DNA of 64,000 nucleotides from Actinomycetospora sp. NBRC 106378 (GTDB lineage Bacteria; Actinomycetota; Actinomycetes; Mycobacteriales; Pseudonocardiaceae). The position numbers were made by a program, and so were the translations under genes. A model generated the notes under the pieces. The model saw only the letters and a list, made by a program, of their open reading frames with translations, did no database searches and was not told the DNA's origin. The stretch's first letter is position 1. The number at the start of each line of letters is the position of its first letter. Shown piece by piece: positions 58,804-64,000 of the stretch. The stretch is from positions 1 through 64,000 of the forward strand of contig NZ_BSTT01000019.1 in the NCBI RefSeq assembly GCF_030269685.1, read 5' to 3'.

Positions 58804-60074
58804 CTCCGGCCGAAGACGTTCCCGCTGGGGATCTTCGGGCGCTCCAGGGACACGGATTCCCGACGACGGGTGGCGCGGTAGAGCGCGGCGGTGTCCGCCG
58901 CGATGGTCGGCCAGGCGAAGTCGGTGTCGAGGCGCTCGCGGGCCGTGGCGGCCCGTCGTCGGGACGCCTCCGGGTCGTCGAGCGCCGCGACGACGGCGGC
59001 GGCGCAGCCCGCGACGTCACCCGGGTCGAACGAGAGCCCGGTGACGCCGTCGAGCACGACCTCCCCGAGCCCGCCGGCCCGCGACGCCACCAGGGGCGCG
59101 CCCGCGGCCGCCGCCTCCAGCGCGACGATGCCGAACGGCTCGTAGCGCGACGGCAGGACGACCGCCGACGCCGAGCCCAGCAGGCGCGTGAGGGTGACGT
59201 CGTCGACGTGCCCGAGCATCACGACCGCGCGGCGCACCCGGGCCTCGCGGGCGCGGGCGGACAGCCAGGCGGCGTGGGAGCCGGAGCCCGCGATCATCAG
59301 CCGCGTCCCGGGGTGGGCCCGACGGATCGCGGGGAGCGCGGCGATGACGTCCTGGATGCCCTTCTCCCACTCCAGACGGCCGAACGTGACGAGGGTGGGC
59401 GGGCTGACGCGACGATGCGGATTCTCTGCCACTGGATGACAGGAACGACGCTTTCCTGCCACGGGGGAGGGCGCCCACCCCGACGCGTCGATCCCGTTGT
59501 GCAGCACCGCGATCCCGGTCGGGTCGACGTCGAACAGGTCGGCGACCTCGGTGCGCATCGCGTGCGAGCACGTGACCACGGCGTCGGCGGCGTTCGCGAG
59601 CCACCACTCCACGCTGTGCACCTGCTGGTTCAGCGGCTGCGACAGCCAGCCCCCGTGGCGGCCCGCCTCCGTGGCGTGGATCGTCGCGACCAGCGGCACG
59701 TCGGCGAGCTCGCGCAGGGTGATCGCGGCGTGGGCGACGAGCCAGTCGTGGGCGTGCACGACCTCCGGTCGCCACTCCCGCAGCAGCCCGGTGGCCGCGC
59801 GGACCAGGGCGTGGTTCATCGCGAGCGTCCAGGCCACGAGGTCGCGGAAGAACTCCAGGTGCGGCGGGTCCTCGGCGACCCGCAGCACGCGCACGCCGTC
59901 GACGACCGTGTCGGTGGTCGGGTGGGTCGCGGCGTCGGTCCCGGTGGGCTGCCGGGTCAGGACGACGACGTCGTGGCCCTGCGCGGCGAGGTGCGTCGCG
60001 AGCGCCCCGACGTGGCGTCCGAGCCCGCCGACCACGACCGGCGGGTACTCCCAGGACACCAGCAGGGTTCTCAT
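58800..60074 (-). CDS. GT4 alpha-glucosyltransferase of the MGLP cluster (Rv3032-like)
   Basis: 424 residues from ATG 60074, overlapping the GH57 stop as ATGA. The N-terminal domain has SWEYPPVVVGGLGRHVGALA and HAHDWLVAHAAITL; the C-terminal domain has TFGRLEWEKGIQDVIAALP and PSRYEPFGIVALEAAAAGAP, where ExxxxxxxE binds the nucleotide-sugar. The neighbours are GH57 and a methyltransferase in the order of Rv3032-Rv3031-Rv3030, so a role in making the alpha-1,4 backbone of methylglucose lipopolysaccharide is likely. A family 1 repeat (59423-59462) encodes residues about 205-217 in frame between the domains (VAGKRRSCHPVAE). Confidence 0.9.
   Translation of the reverse strand: MRTLLVSWEYPPVVVGGLGRHVGALATHLAAQGHDVVVLTRQPTGTDAATHPTTDTVVDGVRVLRVAEDPPHLEFFRDLVAWTLAMNHALVRAATGLLREWRPEVVHAHDWLVAHAAITLRELADVPLVATIHATEAGRHGGWLSQPLNQQVHSVEWWLANAADAVVTCSHAMRTEVADLFDVDPTGIAVLHNGIDASGWAPSPVAGKRRSCHPVAENPHRRVSPPTLVTFGRLEWEKGIQDVIAALPAIRRAHPGTRLMIAGSGSHAAWLSARAREARVRRAVVMLGHVDDVTLTRLLGSASAVVLPSRYEPFGIVALEAAAAGAPLVASRAGGLGEVVLDGVTGLSFDPGDVAGCAAAVVAALDDPEASRRRAATARERLDTDFAWPTIAADTAALYRATRRRESVSLERPKIPSGNVFGRS
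59423..59462 (+). repeat. Dispersed 40-bp repeat, family 1 copy D, translated in frame
   Basis: Begins TCTCTGCCACTGGATGACAG and ends GACGCTTTCCTGCCAC, matching copy B almost exactly. It lies inside the GT4 gene between the two Rossmann domains and leaves the reading frame open. Confidence 0.82.
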
Positions 60075-61579
60075 GCGTCGACCAGCACCCGGGAGCGCGC
60101 CGGCGTCAGGTGGCGGGCGTCGAGGTGACCGAACAGGTCGTCCTGCGCGGCGAACACGGCGGCCCGGCGCGCCGCCTCCGCGTGGCGTCCGGCGGGCAGG
60201 AGATCGGTCAGCTCGCGGACCCGGTCGCGGTGTTCGGCGGCGCGTCGGCGGGCGTAGTGCGCGGCGGAGTCCTTCGTGACCATGAACGCCCAGTCGCTAG
60301 ACAGGGCCAGTGCCGCCTGCACGGCGAGGGCGTCGAGCGTGGCGTCGCGCCCGGTGGAGCGGGGGACGCCGTCGACCGCGGCGAGCAGGCGGGTCGCGAC
60401 CTCGGTGTTGTCGGTGACCAGGTCGGCCACCGCGGCGCCGTCCCACACGCGCCAGTCCTTGCCCGAGCCCCACGACGACGGCGGGAGCACCACCGGCTCC
60501 TCGACGTGCCCGGCCTCGACCGCACCGCGCAGGGTGGTGACGCGCACCCCGGCGTCGGGAAGGAGCGTCAGCACCTGCTCCAGCCACGCCGGGCCCTCGT
60601 GCCACCAGTGCCCGAACAGCTCGGTGTCGTACGCCGCGACGACGAGGCCGTGCCGGCCGCGGCTCGCCTTCAGCTCCCGCAGCCGGGCGACGACGGTGTC
60701 GACGAAGTCCTGCGCGTCCTTCCCGACGGCGGCCGCGGCCCGGTCGGGCTCGTAGGGCGCCTTCTCGGCCACCCGCTTCCCGGTCACCCGGTAGGGCTTG
60801 AAGCCCGAGGCGTGGTCGAAGGTGTGGAAGTCGCGGTAGTCGGGGCCGCCCGGGTAGCCGGCCTTCGGCGACCACACGCGGTAGGTGACCTCGAGGTCGC
60901 GGCCGAAGGCGACGACGTCGGACCCGTCGACCGGGTGCGCCGCGGCCGTGTCGCCGCGCAGGGCGGGGCCGTCGACGAGGAACCGCTGCACGCCCGCCGC
61001 GGCGTACTCGCGCTCCATGCCGGGCGCGTAGCCGCACTCCGGCGCCCAGATGCCCCGCGGGCGGGCGCCGAGCCGGCGCGCGGTGTCGCGCAGGCCGCCG
61101 TCGAGCAGGAACCGCCGGACGCGGCCGGGCAGCAGCGGGCCGAACGGGTGCGTGACCGGCCCGCCGAGGAGTTCCACCACACCGGAGTCGGTGAGACCGC
61201 GGAAGACGGGCGAGCCGCCGTGGCGCCAGGTCCGCTCGAAGGTCTCGAGCGCGGCGGCCGCGGCCCGGTGCTCGCGGACGGCGGTCTCGGGGAGCCGGCG
61301 GTGGTTCGCGTGCGCCCGGAGCTGCCAGTCGGCGAGCCAGGCGTGCATCGCCCGCAGCGTGTACGGGTGGTCGAGCTGGGCCGCGAGCACCGGCGTGACG
61401 CCCAGGGTGAGGACGTCGCGGTGGCCCCGATCGGCCAGGCGGTGCAGCACGTCGACCACGGGCAGGTAGGAGTGCGCCCAGGCCTGGTAGAGCCAGTCCT
61501 CACCGACCGGCCACGAGCCGTGCCGGGCCAACCAGGGCAGGTGGGAGTGCAGGACCAGGCAGAACGTCCCCTCCGTCAT
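60071..61579 (-). CDS. GH57 alpha-glucan branching enzyme (Rv3031-like)
   Basis: 502 residues from ATG 61579. GH57 motifs: FCLVLHSHLPW (His of the first motif), GIWAPECGYAPGME (nucleophile Glu), VVAAYDTELFGHWWHEGP (acid/base Asp) and the C-terminal helical domain SSDWAFMVTKDSAAHYA that closes the cleft. It is a branching enzyme, placed in mycobacteria in MGLP synthesis. It overlaps the GT4 gene by four bases. The start region is shared with the divergent vapB gene (104 bp). Confidence 0.93.
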   Translation of the reverse strand: MTEGTFCLVLHSHLPWLARHGSWPVGEDWLYQAWAHSYLPVVDVLHRLADRGHRDVLTLGVTPVLAAQLDHPYTLRAMHAWLADWQLRAHANHRRLPETAVREHRAAAAALETFERTWRHGGSPVFRGLTDSGVVELLGGPVTHPFGPLLPGRVRRFLLDGGLRDTARRLGARPRGIWAPECGYAPGMEREYAAAGVQRFLVDGPALRGDTAAAHPVDGSDVVAFGRDLEVTYRVWSPKAGYPGGPDYRDFHTFDHASGFKPYRVTGKRVAEKAPYEPDRAAAAVGKDAQDFVDTVVARLRELKASRGRHGLVVAAYDTELFGHWWHEGPAWLEQVLTLLPDAGVRVTTLRGAVEAGHVEEPVVLPPSSWGSGKDWRVWDGAAVADLVTDNTEVATRLLAAVDGVPRSTGRDATLDALAVQAALALSSDWAFMVTKDSAAHYARRRAAEHRDRVRELTDLLPAGRHAEAARRAAVFAAQDDLFGHLDARHLTPARSRVLVDA

Positions 61580-61683
61580 CCGACCTCCTTCGGCCCAGCA
61601 GGTTACTTCCGGGTAGACGCGGATCTCGGACGGGGATGACGTTCCACCATGCTACCGTCGGTGCTCCACCACGGAGGCACGCA

Positions 61684-61950
61684 ATGGCGGCGCTGAACAT
61701 CAAGAACGACGAGACCTACGCTCTGGCGCGGCAGCTGGCCAACGAGACCGGCGAGAGCCTCACCGAGGCCGTGACCACGGCGGTGCGGGAACGTCTCGCG
61801 AGGCTCCCGGCACGGGGGTCGGTGGACGCGGCCCGACTCGAGGCCGGCCGCGCCATCGCCCGCAACATCGCGGCACGCCTGGGACCCTACGAACCCGGCG
61901 TCGACCCGACGGCGTTCCTCGACGACGAGGCGACCGGACTGCCACGGTGA
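61684..61950 (+). CDS. vapB: VapB-type antitoxin
   Basis: 88 residues from ATG 61684, six bases after GGAGG; a start at 61636 is also open but lacks that site. The N-terminal MAALNIKNDETYALARQLAN resembles the MetJ/Arc-like fold of transcription-factor-type VapB (Rv-type 'psk' family); the C-terminus (residues about 45-88) is the charged toxin-binding tail. VapB overlaps vapC by four bases. The pair lies opposite in strand to the surrounding MGLP genes. Confidence 0.88.
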   Translation: MAALNIKNDETYALARQLANETGESLTEAVTTAVRERLARLPARGSVDAARLEAGRAIARNIAARLGPYEPGVDPTAFLDDEATGLPR

Positions 61951-62363
61951 TCGTCGATTCCTCCGCGCTCGTGGCGGTCCTGCGTCAGGAACCCGACGCC
62001 GACGTCTACGACCAGGCCATCGCGACGGTGGGCTTCGCGCGCCTCTCCGCCGCCAACTACGTGGAGACGGCCCTGGTGATCGACGGGGCGGGAGACCCGG
62101 TCGCCAGCAGGGAACTCGACCACTACCTCGGTGTCATGCGGATCGAGCTGGTCCCGGTGACGCCGGCCCAGGCGCACCTCGCCCGCGCGGCCCTCCGCGA
62201 CTTCGGGAGGGGCTCCGGGCACCCGGCGAGGCTCAACTACGGCGACTGTTTCTCCTACGCGCTCGCCATCGACACCGGAGAGCCCCTGCTCTACAAGGCG
62301 CCCCGGAAGACGGGAGACACGGACTTCGTCCACACCGACGTCAGGCCGGCCGTGCCGCGCTGA
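61947..62363 (+). CDS. vapC: VapC PIN-domain ribonuclease toxin
   Basis: 138 residues from GTG 61947 (GTGA overlap with vapB). The PIN-domain acidic set is visible: MIVDSSALVAVL (Asp4), the Glu of YVETALVI and the late LNYGDCFSYALA (Asp). PIN toxins cleave tRNA or rRNA when free of the antitoxin. Its 3' end overlaps the end of the convergent methyltransferase gene by 23 bp. A toxin-antitoxin unit here is unexpected within the MGLP gene block. Confidence 0.92.
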   Translation: MIVDSSALVAVLRQEPDADVYDQAIATVGFARLSAANYVETALVIDGAGDPVASRELDHYLGVMRIELVPVTPAQAHLARAALRDFGRGSGHPARLNYGDCFSYALAIDTGEPLLYKAPRKTGDTDFVHTDVRPAVPR

Positions 62364-63093
62364 CGACGAGGTCGAGCGAGGCGTCGACGTCGTCGGCGCG
62401 TAGGTCGAACTCGTCGACGGTCACGGCCTCGACGTCGGCGACCAGGGCCTCCGGCCACTCCGCGCCCGACAGCGCCAGCGCGATCTGCGCGTCGACGATC
62501 GACCCGCCGTGGCGCGCGTCGCGCTCGCGGAGCGCGGCGCCGTGGTGGAGCCCGCGCACCTCGACGCCGGAGAACCCGGCGTCGGGAAGCATCGCCACGA
62601 GGTCCTCCGCCGCGAGCTCGCGGGTGTGGAAGGGGTTGAGCGGGCGGTCGTCGAGGGCGTTGCCGGGGGAGAAGGTGAGGCGGTTGGGCGTGGAGCAGTG
62701 CAACCGCCCGCCCGGCCGGAGCACGCGGGCGCACTCGCGCAGGAACCCGGGCTGGTCCCACAGGTGCTCGATCACCTGGAGGTTCACGACGACGTCGACC
62801 GAGGCGTCGGGCAGCGGGAGGCGCTGCAGGTCGGCGCGGACGACGTCGAGCCCGTAGCGCCGGTGGACGTGTGCGGCCGTCGCCGCCTCCAGCTCCAGCC
62901 CGACGACACGCTCCGCGACGTCGGCGAGCAGCGCCGCCCCGTAGCCCTCGCCCACTCCGGCCTCGAGCACGACGGCGTCCCGGCAGTCGTCGACCAGGGC
63001 GAGGTAGACGGCCTCGTGGCGGCGGAACCAGTAGTTCTCCGCCGGGATCCCGGGGACGGTGCGCTCGCCGGTCAGCGGCAGGGTCTCGGTCAC
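62341..63093 (-). CDS. SAM-dependent methyltransferase (Rv3030-like)
   Basis: 250 residues from ATG 63093. Motifs: AVVLEAGVGEGYGAALLADVA (motif I, written AVVLEAGVGEGYG), GLELEAATAAHV, LPDASVDVVVNLQVIEHLWD and RPGGRLHCSTPNRLTF. The starting segment PAENYWFRRHEAVYLAL is shared with the mycobacterial MGLP methyltransferase type. It would transfer methyl groups to glucose units of MGLP or a related polymer (inference from the GH57 and GT4 context). Confidence 0.88.
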   Translation of the reverse strand: MTETLPLTGERTVPGIPAENYWFRRHEAVYLALVDDCRDAVVLEAGVGEGYGAALLADVAERVVGLELEAATAAHVHRRYGLDVVRADLQRLPLPDASVDVVVNLQVIEHLWDQPGFLRECARVLRPGGRLHCSTPNRLTFSPGNALDDRPLNPFHTRELAAEDLVAMLPDAGFSGVEVRGLHHGAALRERDARHGGSIVDAQIALALSGAEWPEALVADVEAVTVDEFDLRADDVDASLDLVVSAARPA

Positions 63094-63131
63094 GCCGCCA
63101 TCCTCGTGTCCCCGGCGAGCGGGCCCGTCAG

Positions 63132-63150
63132 TTAGGTTGGGCTCACCTCA
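63132..63150 (+). promoter_or_regulatory. DtxR/IdeR-type iron box
   Basis: TTAGGTTGGGCTCACCTCA matches the 19-bp consensus TTAGGTTAGGCTAACCTAA at 16 positions. It lies 16 bp upstream of the GTG of the siderophore permease gene, so iron-loaded IdeR/DtxR would repress it. Confidence 0.88.
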
Positions 63151-63166
63151 GTCGAGGGAGGGACCC

Positions 63167-64000
63167 GTGACCGCGCTCGCCGACCGACCGGCGGGGACAC
63201 GTGTCCCCCGGGGCAGGCGCCCGGCGCTCGTCGTCGGGATCGCGGTGGTGGCCCTCCTCGTCGCGATGGTCCTGTCGGTCGTGGTCGGGGCGGCGCTGCT
63301 CAGCCCCGTCCAGGTGTGGGCCGGGCTGACCGGGACGGGTGCCGACCAGACCGTGGCGATCGTGCAGGACCTCCGGGTGCCGCGGACGCTGCTCGGGGCC
63401 CTCGTCGGGATCGCGCTCGGGGTGGCCGGGGCGCTCATGCAGGGCCACACCCGCAACCCGCTCGCCGACCCCGGACTGCTCGGCGTGAGCGCGGGCGCGG
63501 GCTTCCTGCTCGTCGTCGCCATCCAGTTCCTCGGCATCACGAGCCTGTACGGCACGGTGTGGTTCGGCTTCGCCGGCGCGGGGCTCGCCAGCGTGCTCGT
63601 GTTCGCCCTGGCCTCGCTCGGCGGCAGCCGCGCGGGCGGGCCGACCCCGGTGACGCTCGCCCTGGCCGGGGTCGCCGTGAGCGAGCTGCTCATCGCGATC
63701 ACCTCGGCCCTGGTCCTGCGGGACACGTCCTCCCTCGACGCCTACCGCTTCTGGTCCGCGGGCGCCCTCGACGACAAGGACTCGCTCGCCTCGCTGCAGA
63801 TCGCCCCGTTCGTCCTCGCGGGACTGGTCCTCGCCGCGATCAACGCACCGGGTCTCAACGTGCTCGCCCTCGGTGAGGACACCGCCCGCGGCCTCGGACA
63901 CCACGTCGGCCGCGCCCGCGCGCTCGGGATCGCCGCCATCACGCTGCTCGCCGGGTCCGCCGTCGCGGTGGCGGGGCCGATCTCCTTCGTCGGGCTCGTC
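63167..64000 (+). CDS. FecCD-family iron-siderophore ABC permease (3' end outside window)
   Basis: At least 278 residues from GTG 63167, with GGGAGGG upstream; no stop within the window. The hydrophobic helices and the family motif GALMQGHTRNPLADPGLLGVSAGAGF (written GALMQGHTRNPLADPG and LLGVSAGAG), PRTLLGALVGIALGVAG and LGEDTARGLG are those of the BtuC/FecCD permeases. It would pair with a binding protein and ATPase just downstream. An iron box overlaps the promoter. Confidence 0.94.
   Translation, partial: MTALADRPAGTRVPRGRRPALVVGIAVVALLVAMVLSVVVGAALLSPVQVWAGLTGTGADQTVAIVQDLRVPRTLLGALVGIALGVAGALMQGHTRNPLADPGLLGVSAGAGFLLVVAIQFLGITSLYGTVWFGFAGAGLASVLVFALASLGGSRAGGPTPVTLALAGVAVSELLIAITSALVLRDTSSLDAYRFWSAGALDDKDSLASLQIAPFVLAGLVLAAINAPGLNVLALGEDTARGLGHHVGRARALGIAAITLLAGSAVAVAGPISFVGLV

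Overview
The window is very GC-rich, densely coded and full of actinobacterial hallmark genes: NucS mismatch endonuclease, the GlgE glucan pathway, a DivIVA-like coiled-coil protein, a fused CydDC exporter and a mycobacterial-type methylglucose-lipopolysaccharide (MGLP) gene set. An actinobacterium of the Pseudonocardiales (Pseudonocardia or Actinomycetospora type) fits best. This is an inference from gene content; there is no rRNA to confirm it. About 60 protein genes are supported, many with 1-13 bp stop/start overlaps. No tRNA, rRNA or CRISPR array was recognised, and no gene-free stretch exceeds 300 bases.

Layout. 1-240: right end of an IS481-like element. 347-7605: a 14-residue-repeat protein, NUDIX hydrolase, nucS, HIT protein, aldehyde dehydrogenase, a double 3-hydroxyacyl-CoA dehydrogenase, a small zinc-binding protein and a DoxX-like protein. 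7581-13649: a minus-strand operon of GMAS-type glutamine synthetase, three glutamate-synthase-like subunits (MgsABC/GlxBCD type), an FAD amine oxidase and an XRE-cupin regulator, probably for use of a small amine. 13923-18091: coiled-coil protein, crotonyl-CoA carboxylase/reductase, methylmalonyl-CoA epimerase and MeaB. 18327-25456: BlaI repressor and M56 protease divergent from cydA-cydB-cydDC, with two CTAC-N8-GTAG dyads between them. 25709-32307: MarR, thiamine-binding protein, thioredoxin-TPR protein, cytochrome P450, DUF4097 protein, RHH-like regulator, DUF1275 membrane protein and a zinc-peptidase lipoprotein. 32441-48157: glgB, mak, treS, fxsA, an unusually long glgE, glgP, an AbiEi/DUF559 cassette and glgX. 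48231-58790: ABC ATPase, enoyl-CoA hydratase, two methyltransferases, MFS exporter, nucleoside hydrolase with ribokinase, acyltransferase, and MarR with a flavin monooxygenase and an NmrA-like protein. 58800-63093: MGLP genes (glycosyltransferase, GH57 branching enzyme, methyltransferase) with a vapBC module between them. 63167-end: iron-siderophore permease behind a DtxR/IdeR-type box.

How the genes work together. Two alpha-glucan systems sit within about 31 kb. TreS and Mak make maltose-1-phosphate, GlgE polymerises it and GlgB branches it, while GlgP and GlgX degrade the product. The GT4, GH57 and methyltransferase genes form the separate MGLP set. The cyd genes encode cytochrome bd and its thiol exporter, apparently under BlaI-type control.

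The most unusual feature is a set of at least five families of short, often palindromic dispersed repeats. Most copies lie at gene 3' ends or in intergenic spaces. Several lie in frame inside genes: the linkers of CydDC, the domain linker of the GT4 enzyme, and N- or C-termini of four other proteins. Two homologous hairpins also bracket the AbiEi/DUF559 gene between glgP and glgX, so that it looks like a small inserted cassette.
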